Assembly: GCF_003573695.1 (NCBI RefSeq)
Contig: NC_039363.1
Span: 161,774,747 to 161,838,746 of the forward strand
Direction of reading: 5' to 3'
DNA: 64,000 nt
Origin: Papaver somniferum
Taxonomy: Eukaryota; Streptophyta; Magnoliopsida; Ranunculales; Papaveraceae
Shown: piece after piece, positions 47,219-57,972 of the stretch
How positions within the stretch are numbered: the stretch's first letter is position 1
Layout of the letters: each line of letters starts with the position of its first letter
Translations under genes and position numbers: made by a program
Notes under the pieces: generated by a model
Databases searched by the model: none
The model's input: only the letters and a program-made list of their open reading frames with translations
What the model was told of the DNA's origin: nothing

Positions 47219-47287
47219 CGCACACAACCTGACCATCTCTCTCATTACAGACCACTACAGACCTGACATGAACCATCTATGCTATTA
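47219..47287 (-). repeat. Element F 5' LTR, right piece
   Basis: Matches the end of 12041-12262; followed by TSD GTTCA (47288-47292). Confidence 0.9.
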
Positions 47288-47292
47288 GTTCA

Positions 47293-48170
47293 CTCGATAA
47301 GAAAGAAATCCATACTACCTCAGCTGTAGCAACTACCAAAGATTTATATTCAGCTTTAGTTTAAGATTTTGAAACCGTAGGATGCTTCTTTGAGGACCAA
47401 GAAACCAAAGATGAGCCTAAGAAAACACATAAGCCTAAGGTGGATCTTCTAGTGTCAGGACACCCTTCCCAATCAGAATCTGAATAGGGTGAAACTGAAG
47501 TAACATCACCTGCAGATAGTAATTCTCCAAAACCAAGAGTACCTTTTAGATATTTGAAAATTGTTTAACCAATAACAGGTGCTCATCTGTAGGTGATTGT
47601 ATAAATTGGACAACATACTTCATACTGAAACAAATATCAGGTCTTGTCATAGTTGTATACGGCAGACCACCCACCATACTTATATACTCAGTTGCATCTG
47701 TTAAGGGTACACTAGTGGAGACTGACAACCTTGGACCTTTTGTAACAGGTGGTTTAGAGGGTTTGCAGTGTAGAAGATCATACTTTTGTAGCATCTAAAG
47801 TTTATACTTTTTCTGTGTTAACTGGAGCTGTTGAGAATTATTATGACTATGCCCAAAAAATAGTGCAGAATCCCTAAATCCTTAACTGGATATAACTGCA
47901 TCAGATAGGATATAACCTGCTCACTAAGTGTAGATGAAGAACAATCCAAAATTATATCATCATCATACAATAAGAGAATATCCATTGTGTCGGCATATTG
48001 ATAGATGAACATGGAATAATTACTCGTGGACCTATTGCAATATATAAAAGCATAAAGATTAATACTGCAAAAATCATCTTCCAAACAAACTTTAGAATTT
48101 AAACAAGTAAATCTAAAAACATTGAAGATGAAAAACGTTGGACATATCTATGTGTAATCACAATAATGGT
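47293..48170 (-). pseudogene. Copia G: reverse transcriptase C-terminus and RNase H N-terminus
   Basis: Minus-strand frames: RT part (48084-47818) with LLLYDDDIIL at the YVDD position and KDLGILHYFLGI after it; then DATEYISMVGGL, TMTRPDICF and PTDEHLLLVK (47794-47546), the RT/RNase H link; then SDSDWEGCPDTRRST and GSSLVSWSSKK (about 47500-47380). Several frameshifts and stops. The YVDD box has Asp for Val. The continuation of RNase H is at 11833-12040. Confidence 0.9.
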
Positions 48171-48294
48171 TGTTAGATCATTGCTTGGTCGAACCCACTA
48201 GCGTGGTATGTCAAGCTAGTTATCAAATTTAGTTTCCAAAACGCATTCTTGATTTAGTATACTAAAGATAGTTTCGGACTAGATTAGGCCTAAT
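48171..48294 (+). mobile_element. Truncated LTR start (A/C/E-like family) inside copia G
   Basis: TGTTAGATCATTGCTTGGTCGA and about 100 bp more resemble LTR starts of A, C and E. It lies between the RT and integrase parts of G, so some of G is missing here. No end or TSD seen. Confidence 0.65.
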
Positions 48295-48612
48295 CAAATT
48301 TACATGAAAAGAAATATAGGTCTTCTTACTTTGTAGATCATAGCACTTATATCCTTTATGTATAGGTCTATATCCGAAGAACACACACTTAGCAGATTCA
48401 ACACTCAATTTGTCTGCTCTATAAGGTTCCAAGTTAGGATAGCAACAACATCCAAACACTTTAAGAAATGAATAATCTGGTAAAGTATTAAAAAGCACCT
48501 CATATGGAGATTGGAAATGAAGTACCTTTTCAGGAAGCCTATTCATGAAATGGGTGGTTGTTAAAAAAGAATCATACCAAAATGCCTTTGGTAGTGAAGC
48601 TTGAAATGAAAG
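48295..48612 (-). pseudogene. Copia G: C-terminal part of integrase
   Basis: Minus-strand frame with QASLPKAFWYDSF, MNRLPEKVL, SPYEVLF, LKVFGCCCYPNL and CVFFGY, the end of a copia integrase core and its downstream region. Cut at 48612 by element C; the rest lies beyond the window. Confidence 0.9.
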
Positions 48613-51042
48613 TGTTAGAGCATAGCTCGGTCGACCTCGCATGCGTTGCTATATCAAGCATGTTTGTAAATGTTAGTGATCAAAACTATGAGTCTTGATT
48701 TCTAGTCTACATAGCTAAGTCTCGGACTAGGATAGAAAAATGTAGTTGAGCTTAAGAACTTCATGGCGATTCATCATACAACGACGAAGATCTACTCAAG
48801 GAACCGTGGAACTTCATCAACAAAAAGGTATGTGGAGACTTGAACTTATCTATCACTCAAAAGTCTATCTTTTCTATCTCCTACTTCTTATGAGACAAAA
48901 GTCGTATGCTATATAGACTGGATCATACGCATTTGATATTTCGAGCCAAGTATATCTCGCCTATCTATATCTCGAAGTCATGTGTTGGTAAAGCGTTTTG
49001 CTTTGATCGGGTTTATCTTCACCTAATGACGAAAGTCATATTGTTTCAATCACTTTGACGAGAAATAGTGTAACAACTATATAACGTCCTCTAAGAATGT
49101 TTCAATGGTTGGAATGAGAGTGTAGGTCAATGTAACCAATGATGGATATAAGCATTGTGTGGTAACACATATGTGCATAAGTCCTATTCCTTAATCCGAA
49201 GTTTGCAAACTTTGTTGATTGAGAGAAACCGGAAGAATTGGCTTTGCCAAGTCCGCGAACAGACGGAAGTTCTTGTTATGAGAATTTCTGCTGGGATTCC
49301 AAATTCGTTCGTGGAGTACAAGTCCACGAAACCAGTCCGCGAACCTAGTCCGCGAACTGGCGGAAGTCTCCTTGCCGAGATTTTCTGCTGAGTTTGGAAA
49401 ACTCTGCCGGTTGCCTTAAGTCCGCGAACTTGTTTGCGTACTTGAGTGGGTTATGATCTAAAGATGTGCTCTGAACATGAAACTTAAATTACTAAGGAAT
49501 GCAGTATGCAAACCGTGGCTATAAAGTTCATGAGCCGGTTCAATCGAATCGAATCATCTTTGTTTCAATTGTGTCTTGTATAGTTACATAAGATCTCATA
49601 GCAATTGAACAACTCTCTAACTAGTTCAGTTGAGTTAATTGAACTAGTTATGGTGAAGAAGAACAAGATTAATATGAAATGTTCATATGGTTAACCTTTT
49701 GGGTTACTATGTTGAACCAACATACACGTACACGTTTGGGCACGGTTTTCACAAACCCAATAAACGTATATCTCAAGTGTGTATGACAAGCTAAGTTTTC
49801 GATCTAACGGTTGAGAAATATTAGCTTGAATCTAAATAAGGTTTTCATCCAACAGTGAATATTGATTGCTTTGAACCTAAGGCAAAACCCCGATTTGAAG
49901 ACTATATAAAGGAGACATCTAGCATTGGGCAAAACTAATCCCCACACGTCTGTGTGATACTAGTGCGCTCGCTAGAGTCGATTCTCCTCTAACCTTTGGT
50001 TTTCTTCTCTAAAACCAGGTTAACGACTTAAAGACTTCATTGGGATTGTGAGGCCATACCGATACTACTTTTATCGTAGTTGTGTGATTTGATCTTGCAT
50101 CTTCTATCGTACGAGTACAATCTTATTGATTGGCTTGAGATCGTGAGAGTTCTCCGATAGGAAAGATAAAGAAGTCACAAACATCTTCGTCTCATTGTTT
50201 GTGATTCCTCGATGTCCTCTTGTTTATACAAGTAAGACTGTTGTGAGGTGATTGATTAATCTAGGCTGTTCTTCAGGAATATAAGATCGGATTATCAATT
50301 GGTTCTTGTTCACCTTGGTTTCATATCATATGACGGAACAAAAACCTAGGGTTCTTCTGTGGGAGAAAGATTTATCCTTTGATAATCTTTTCATTGTGAG
50401 ACAGATTTGTTTATTATCAAGTCTGCGATTTTGAGTTGCAACAACTCTAGGTTGTAGGTGAGATCAGCTAAGGGAATCAAGTGCGCAGTATCCTGCAGGG
50501 ATCATAGGCATAGGGAGTACAATTGTACCTTGAATTAGTGGGAGACTGATTGGGGTTCAACTATAGTCCAGTCCGAAGTTAGCTTAGAATAGGCTAGTGT
50601 CTATAACGGCTTAATACAATGTGTATTCAAGCTGGACTAGGTCTCGGGGTTTTTCTGCATTTGCAGTTTTCTCGTTAACAAAATTCTGGTGTCTGTGTTA
50701 TTTCTATTTCCGCATTATTTTTTATATAATTGAAATAATACAGGTTGTGTGTTTGTGATTATCAATTGGAAATCCGACCTTCGGTTGTTGATTGATATTG
50801 ATTGATCCTTGGACATTGGTCTTTGGTAGCGTCTAAGTATTCCTTGTGTTTGATTAGGACTCGCTGATTTCTATTAGCTTGAGCAATATCAAAAACAAGA
50901 GAGAGATATTAATTCATTGAGATACTTTTATCAAGATTGAGTCTGACTGTCTAGTTGATTCTCTAGCAAAGTATTTCGGAGTTAGTCCATACAGATTTCT
51001 AAGCGAAATATTTGGTGTTGTTGTTAGACCCCCGCTCTTTCA
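48613..51042 (+). repeat. Element C 5' LTR
   Basis: Begins TGTTAGAGCATAGCTCGG. Closest to B's LTR; the motif region 49245-49440 has GTCCGCGAAC-type motifs at the site where A has GTATGCGTAC, followed by the shared GGCGGAAGT. TATATAAAG at about 49900. Confidence 0.9.
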
Positions 51043-51044
51043 AT

Positions 51045-51056
51045 TGGTATCAGAGC
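51045..51056 (+). other. Element C primer-binding site (tRNA-Met type)
   Basis: TGGTATCAGAGC two bases after the LTR. Confidence 0.9.
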
Positions 51057-51107
51057 ATGCAAACACACTAAGACCTCATCAGTCTGTGTTTGTAGCGATC
51101 TGACTCT

Positions 51108-52670
51108 ATGGACAGAGGTGCTATCTCTACTAACATACCACCAGTCTTCGATGGCTTCAATTACTTATGGTGGAAAATTGCTATGTGAGCCTTCATCCAG
51201 TCGCGTGATTTTCAATCATGGGTATATGTTGTCAATGGCTATGATGCACATGTTGTTGCAGCTGGAGACGTAAATGTTCCCAAGAATATTGGCGAATATA
51301 ATGCTGCCGAGATTCTTGCTGCAAAGCAGAATTCTGAAGGGTTAAATGCTATCATACATGCCATTGCCCCAAGTCTTCAACACCATATGTATAATTGCAC
51401 TAGGTCTAAAGATGCTTGGGATATCTTAGAAAGCGTCTTTGAAGGTGACCCTAGTGAAAAGGAAGCAAGGATTCAAAACCTTAATTCCGATTGGGAAAAC
51501 CTTCGTATGGCAGATGAAGAGTCATTTGATGAGTTTAATCACAAAGTGTCTGAAATTGTTAATGCATCTTTTGCATTGGGTAAGACTATTCCTGAAAAGG
51601 ATATTGTGATGAAAATTCTCAGATCGCTGCCATCTAGATACGAGTCTAAGAAGCATGCCATCGTTGAGGGGAATAACCTCGATAATCTTTCCAGAAACAC
51701 CTTGGTTTGAAAGCTAAAGATCTTTGACCATGAGCATACATCCAAAGTCGGTAAGGATGTTTTCTTTAAAGCACAGAAGAACACTAAACTACTTGTCAAA
51801 GGCTAAAGTGTTCATGTCTCTGAGGATGATCAGTCTGAGGATGATTTTTTGGATGAAGATCTTGACAAATCCGTCTCCTTGATCACAAGACAGTTTAGGG
51901 ATCTTCTAATGAAGAGAAGTAAACGGTTTTCAAGAGACAAACCTAAGTCATCAGACAAACCTCACGGTCGCATACCTCCTAAAAACAAGGATGCTAACGA
52001 GGCTGATGACGAGGACATGCCTCAGTGCTTTAAGTGTAAGGGTTTTGGCCATTTTGCTAACGAATGCCCAAATTGTAGAAAATACACTGGGAACAAAGGT
52101 CTAGCTGTAACACTTGATGAAATGTCTGAAACCTATGATTTTGATGAAGATAGAAAATCAAGTGTAGGACTTCTTTGTGAAAACATCGATTTTGATACTT
52201 GTAGCAATGCATATATCAACCTCAATGGGTTCAGAGAAGAAGGAAACCCAATCAAGCTGGAAGATTCGCTGAATCCGGTAACTGGAAACCCTATCAATGA
52301 TGGTTCAGGATCAACTGTATGTCTAGCTGCTTGCATATCTCAGATGCCTGATTACTGTCCAAGATTGACGTGCTCGTTTTGTTCGATGAAGGGACATGAA
52401 CTATCAAGGTGTTACAAATACAAGCACCAAATAAGGCACGCAAGCAAACTTTAACGAAGAGCAGATCGATTAGCAAGAAATCTGAAACTTGCTCAGAAGA
52501 CCGCCGAGGTATGTAGGATCTTATCTTCGTCTAAGAAGTTGGTTTCCAGGGATAGAATAAGACCATTTGAAAAGAAAATATGGTCAAATAGGTTTGATAA
52601 ACAGAGATCAGAGGATTCCTCCCATGAGGAAAAAGATGGAAAAATCGTTGTTCATCGCAACACAACTTGA
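51108..52670 (+). pseudogene. Element C gag, full-length frame with four in-frame stops
   Basis: A single uninterrupted frame of about 520 codons from ATG 51108 to TGA 52668, broken only by stops at 51186, 51708, 51804 and 52452, with no frameshift. Order: MDRGAISTNIPP start and NYLWWKI; middle copia gag domain (DAWDILESVFEGD, LRMADEESFDEFN, ILRSLPSRYE); acidic linker; CCHC knuckle CFKCKGFGHFANEC (Cys at 52026); second Cys/His cluster (CSFCSMKGHELSRC); basic tail. Three of four stops differ from Trp, Arg or Gln codons by one base. Would be the RNA-binding capsid protein when intact. No protease follows. Confidence 0.92.
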
Positions 52671-52980
52671 TTGTGTTGTTAGGAAAATCTTGTCTCATGT
52701 GCCTGATCGAAAAGAAACAAGATTGAGTGTTGATCCAGGCTTCAGAAAAGTTTTTTCTTCTTTTCTTAGATTTATTATTTTTTGTCTATCAAATAAAAGA
52801 AAGGTTTATTATCGAAAATTCTACTCTTTATAGGGTTTTAGAGTTGGGCGTATGCGAACCTGTCAATAGGTTTCGAGCCCTACATTCCTTTTTCCTTTCG
52901 ACATCCTTTATAAGACTGCTTGTTGAGTTAAGTGATTCCATCACACAAATCCAGTTGTTCATAACTGTTCTCAAAGCACC

Positions 52981-53346
52981 ATGTCATCAGATGGAAAGGA
53001 TGTCAACATGATTGTTAAGCCATCAATCAAGGAAAAAGAGAAATCTTCTGTTTCTAAGTCCCTGAAAAGAAATAGAAGGAATACAAGAAAACCCAGGGAT
53101 GTTCCTTCTAACTCTCAGAAGTTTTCTAATATTCTTGATGAGTTAAAGGAAATAAGAAGGGAGATTTGTGAAATAAAGACTTTCGTGTCTAAATCTTTGG
53201 AAATTCAGAGGACTCTAATTCGACCTCTTCAGCCAAGACAGTTCGGAGGTATTGACACTTATCTCCGTGAACCTTATGTCCCGATGGCTGTCGATAACAA
53301 GGAGTTCGGGAACGATAAAGAATTTCTCAAAGGGATTGTTGCCTAG
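52981..53346 (+). CDS. Element C second ORF: intact 121-residue basic/helical protein
   Basis: An ATG at 52981 opens 121 codons with no break: a Lys/Arg-rich first half (KSLKRNRRNTRKPRD), a helical segment (ILDELKEIRREICEIKTF), and a tail with PYVPMAVDNKEFG. The homologue in A (24087-24457) is broken. It lies about 310 bp after gag, where protease would be in an autonomous copia. No family recognised; the composition suggests nucleic-acid binding, which is inference. Confidence 0.65.
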   Translation: MSSDGKDVNMIVKPSIKEKEKSSVSKSLKRNRRNTRKPRDVPSNSQKFSNILDELKEIRREICEIKTFVSKSLEIQRTLIRPLQPRQFGGIDTYLREPYVPMAVDNKEFGNDKEFLKGIVA

Positions 53347-53839
53347 TATGTCTTCCTTTTGGATTAGTTGGAAGAATAACTAGTGCTTTCAATAGCGATG
53401 ATTGTGACTACACATAGCTATTTTGGTTTTCATCTTCTTGTGTTATTTTTTTTTAGGTTTATTGGTATTAAATTCTAAAAATATTTGGAGGATGATGTTA
53501 TTGCAGTATTAATCTGTTTGATTTTGAAGTATTGCAATATTTTTATGAGATATGTATTGTTTGCGTCCGTGAACTTGAAGGTCCCATATGTTGTCAAAAG
53601 TAAAGTCGTTCATAAATTGGTATTAGTATTGATGAAAGGACGAATGGACTTTTGACAAATACAAAAGTTATCCCTATTCGGTCATGAATTTGATGGAAAA
53701 TAGGGTAAAATCTTTTGTGTGACAAGGATAAAGTCTATTATGTCATTATGCATATAGTGATGGAAAGATAGAATAGATCCTTGTATGCATTCCACGATAT
53801 TGATCTTCATTGATCCATTCTTTTTGTATTACCGTGAGG
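53347..53839. other. Element C 3' interior before the solo LTR
   Basis: Non-coding; aligns with A 24458-24950 and, near its end, with B 31985-32010 (minus). Ends with TGAGG, the left TSD of the solo LTR. Confidence 0.7.
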
Positions 53840-56800
53840 TGATCGCTGTCGTATGCGTCAAAAATAATTTCACTTTCTCACTTTACTAATATAAATGAAG
53901 TACGTGGTAAGAAAGAGTTCCTTTCCACATAGAGGCAATTGTTATTATGCAATTTTCAGATTCTTAAGTAACCAAGGGGATTTTGTTTATCAAAGCAATA
54001 AAAATAAATGAAAGCAAAGTAAATAATTGGAATAATCAATAGAAGAAGATATTGGTCACGGGATAGTATCATTCACAAACATGTATTTTCATCAATGACT
54101 AGAATTGATATTTTAATCTCTCATTTACTGAAAGTCCTAGGATACCTTGATCGCAAGAATATCCCACTAATTACCTGATTTCATCACAACCATATTAAAA
54201 GATGTATATGTGAATTCTTCCTAGAAAGCAACCTAACGTGTAAAAGCACAATCAAGTTTAACTCCCTAAAAGCAATAAGTTATATGGAATAAGACTAATC
54301 AATGCAAACGAACGTATAAAAGCACTAATCCGTTTTAACAAAAGTGATGATTCACTTGTGACTAGTAGGATATATCACTACAAGCACTACCCACATTATG
54401 CTACTTAGAATCAGGAATAAACAACTTTTTCGTATTGAAAACCCTGAACTAGCAATAAGGATGAAGGCAAACTCAATCGATTCCGGACTCGACTAAACAA
54501 GCATTCAAACTATATAACACTATTAATTGTGAACCATAAACAATAAATTACTGAGACAAAACTAATTCATAGATGCAAATATCATTTGTGAAATCCACTT
54601 TATCCCATAACAAATAATATGAGTTTAGCTACTCATATCTTTTGAGTTCATCATAATCAATAATAAAAATGAAGAAGAATAAAAATGAAAGCAAACCCTA
54701 GTCGTCGTTCTCCAAAGCTCCCAATAGAAAAATACGTGATATCAAGAAAGTAGAAACTTTCCCTTTTGTAGATTTTCATCTTTCCAAAACTAGGTCTTCA
54801 AAGCCCAAAGTCCAAGTGGTCCAACAAGACCACGTGTGCGAGAAACCCATGTAAAAATCTTGCCAAAAATATGTCGCCGGAGAATTGATGCAGTGGCCGG
54901 AAATCTGCCGTAAAAGTCATCGGAAATCGCCTCAGGTAACCAAGAAAGTCAAACCAGTCACCGGTCACAGTTGGTCAACCGGTCAACACAATCTATGAGT
55001 TAGATGGGTGAGTCAGGTTCAGATCTGAGTCAGAAACTAACTCAGCTGTTTTAGTTTTAAGCCAAAGCTGTCAAGGCATGTGCCTTTGCAACATTGCACA
55101 TGCCATAACCTGATGTTGCACCATCATTGTGCTTCATCATCAGTAATACCACCATTCTGTCACTCCATACTCCACCAGCAGCTTCGTCTCTTGCCATACT
55201 TCTGCCACACTCCCAGTTGGTCCATTGCAGCCAACACTTCAAAGCCATCAGCTACCAGAACCATTGCACCATCACAGGCCACCTGCAACATGGTTTAGAT
55301 ACTTTAGGACTTCAACTCAGCTTCAGTGACCGCAACCACCAATTACCACCTGCAACAACTTGAACTGCAGGTCAATAACTCTAGAGTACAACCTGTAGCT
55401 TCCTATTCTTCTTCTACTGCTCACAACAAGCATCAATATCACCAGCTTGCAACTGTTCTTCACAGCACCTCAAAGTCATTGTAGAAACATCATGTACTAT
55501 GCTGCTCAAATGCCTTCAATTCTCTTTTCTTTGTCGCCGAGCCAGTTTTCAACTTATCCCATTTAACACCGCACAACAGCATCAGTTCCATTGCAGCTTC
55601 CCTTGCAGCTTCTTGCCTGAAACCATTACTCCATTTACAGCTTCTCAGCTTATGCAAACACCACCATAACTACATCTATACCAGCCTGCAATCTCTGAAT
55701 CAAACCCCTCTCAAATTATCTGAGATTCATTGCTTTGACCTCCAGCTCACACCTCAAGCAGCAATACCAATTCCTATTCTTTGTAGCTCTATTTCAAGCC
55801 ATATTAGTACCACCTGCTGTTGCAGTCATACATTCATCTCCATTCCGCAACTCAAGCTTGAGCTAACACCACCATACCTTCTCATATATCATGACAACTC
55901 CAATTTCAACCACTTTGCAGCTTCAGTTCTGTACCACCAACAACTCATTTTCTCCTCCTTTCCCTGAACCACCAACAACTGCTCTAATCAGAGCCACTGC
56001 CACCTGCAATTTGTACCTGTCTTAGACATTCATCTATTTCAACACTTGAGCAACATCAATTCCACCTGACCCATGAAAATCACCCAGCTTCTACCATCAT
56101 TTTCAGTACCTACTGAGCAACAACATCTCAAATTCTCGATTATACCTTGTTTTTCCGTCTGCAGTTCCATTCAACCAAACCCATTCTTCAGATTCGAACA
56201 CTTTCAGTCAATTTCAACCCAGATTCAAAACCCTGGTTCCATCAACACAACAACAACAGTGGCAACAGTTTTAACTTATCATCTTCAGTTATCAATCCAA
56301 ACTCAATCTGAGTTTAACCCCTTTGTAATTCATCCGCAATTAGTCTTTTAAACTCTGAATCAACTACCAAATCTTCATCTCCATGAAACCCTAAATATCA
56401 ACAGCAATAACTCATGTTCTCGCCTGATTTCTCTTCCATTTAAACTGAACATCAACAAATCCATCTTCTCCTCTCTCTGGTTCCTCAATTCTTCTTAGTC
56501 ATCAGCTGTAACAACATACTCAAAACCCATACCAATTTCGTCTCTGAATCTCACATGGTGCCGCCCTCACAGACAGGGTCGATAAAGAAGAAGAGTTAAT
56601 GATTTTCTTCTCTGAAATTTAGGTATTTTGTAGGAATTTGGATTTATCCACCCCAGCTGATAGGATAAGGGCCACCTGTTCAGAAATGGCTAGTCGGTTT
56701 CAGGAAACCGAAGGCCTATTTGCTTCTTTGCTCAACTGTCAGTTGCGAAGAATTGGAATTTAATTATTCACCTCCTTCTCATGCACTCTAGCCCGCTCCA

Positions 56801-56994
56801 AATAGCAATTTCTCATAAAACAATGCTCTCACCCCTTTACGCTCCAAATGGACGTTTTCTCCTTATTTTGCTCATAATGACTCCATAACACCTAATAAAC
56901 TCAAACTCACACATAAGATACATAAGTTATATGAAAACTCACAAAGAAAGCATAAATACTAGATATAAAATTAGGTGTTTTACAACACCTATCA
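53840..56994 (-). mobile_element. Solo LTR of a gypsy (Athila-like) family
   Basis: 3155 bp; on minus it begins TGATAGGTGTTG (56994 downward) and ends GCGATCA (53840). Exact TSD TGAGG at 53835-53839 and 56995-56999. The sequence closely matches the LTR of element D (61561 onward). Element C sequence continues directly on both sides, and element B holds the unoccupied version of the site. Frames inside it (for example 56073-56351) are chance frames in a CAA/CCA-rich LTR. Confidence 0.93.
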
Positions 56995-56999
56995 TGAGG

Positions 57000-57972
57000 C
57001 TCCGTAATGTGTCTTATGTCGAGCATGATACAACTAAGTTGATTATTTTGTGATTAACTTTGTTGGTTGTTCCGTAAGGTACTTTATGTCGAGCATCTTT
57101 GAACTAAATTAATCATCTTGGTTGGTTATTTAGTTATTTGCTCCGAAAGTCTTCTTTTGTCGAGCAAAACAATTGACAATTAAATTGATTACTTCGGTGA
57201 TTAGTTTGGTTGTGTTTTCCAATTAGATTAATTATAGGATCTCTTGTAATTAGTCTAGTTGAGTATTCATATATTCCACAAGTCCTTGTGTTGAGTATAT
57301 GAATGGTTATACAAATCATGTTCTATTGGTTGATGTAGTCGTATATTCCGTAAGGTTTTACTTATGTTGAGTATGTGGACGATTAAGTTAGTCATCTCCG
57401 TATGATTACCTTAGTCGTAGCTCCGTAAGTTTACTTATGTTGAGCACAATCAATTAAATTGATCACTTTTGTGGTTTGATTTAGTTGCGTATTCCAATTA
57501 AATTAATCATGGGTTTACTTGTGATTAATTTGATTGAGTTTTGGATATAGAAAATCATTCCTATGGTTTTTGGTGTCCAATTAAAAATCCTTCTTTTCTT
57601 TCGAAAGTAAAGTCGCTCTTGTTGTTCTTTCGGGAATGACATCAAATGGGGGAGAGTTCTTTTAAACTTGTGCTTAATGGTAATATCTTGCGGGGTGTGC
57701 TGTTGTGGAATTTTATAGGGGTTATCTTGTATCTTAAAACTCCTTGATGAATGCATTTAACCTCGGCCTTATGATTGCATCTAAATTAAGTTGGTATGTT
57801 TTTTTATTTTAGTCTATGAAACGTCTCTTCTCGGAAATTTCATTAGGATCCCGTTCTTGTACCTTTGCCAATTTTATTGACAAAAATGGGGAGAATTAAT
57901 GTGTAGTTCTACTACATATACATATGGTTTTCGGAGCATTGCGTAAGGAGGAGTAGTTTCCATGTGAGATGT
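57000..57972 (+). repeat. Element C 3' interior after the solo LTR, with hairpin-like tandem array
   Basis: Matches A 24940-25680. Units near 57000 (CCGTAATGTGTCTTATG), 57071 (CCGTAAGGTACTTTATG), 57140, 57270, 57348 (CCGTAAGGTTTTACTTATG) and 57420 (CCGTAAGTTTACTTATG), each followed by GAGCAT or GAGTAT. Breaks off after GTGAGATG at about 57972, where A and B continue with TATTGACTAAG. Confidence 0.8.

Larger units (their letters stand above)
12041..47287 (-). mobile_element. Element F: small copia-like LTR element, split by A and E
   Basis: LTRs lie at 12041-12262 (222 bp) and 37695-37857 plus 47219-47287 (232 bp without the TSD copy of E). TSD GTTCA is exact on both sides. A minus-strand primer-binding site (TGGTATCAGA, complement 37685-37694) lies beside the right LTR, and a purine tract (complement of the C run at 12264-12269) lies beside the left one, so F is transcribed right to left. 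Its own interior is only 12263-13364 and 36377-37694, about 2.4 kb, with no recognised gag or pol, hence non-autonomous. The LTR reads TA...CA on the minus strand instead of TG...CA in both copies. Confidence 0.82.
48613..57972 (+). mobile_element. Element C: gag-only copia-like LTR retrotransposon, interrupted, right end outside
   Basis: 5' LTR 48613-51042 (2430 bp, TG...CA), primer site TGGTATCAGAGC 51045-51056, gag 51108-52670, second ORF 52981-53346, then 3' interior. The interior is split by a solo LTR (53840-56994) and resumes at about 57000, where it matches A and B, until gypsy element D begins near 57973. The 3' LTR is not in the window. Left pentamer is GAAAG (48608-48612); its partner is not visible. 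Confidence 0.9.
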
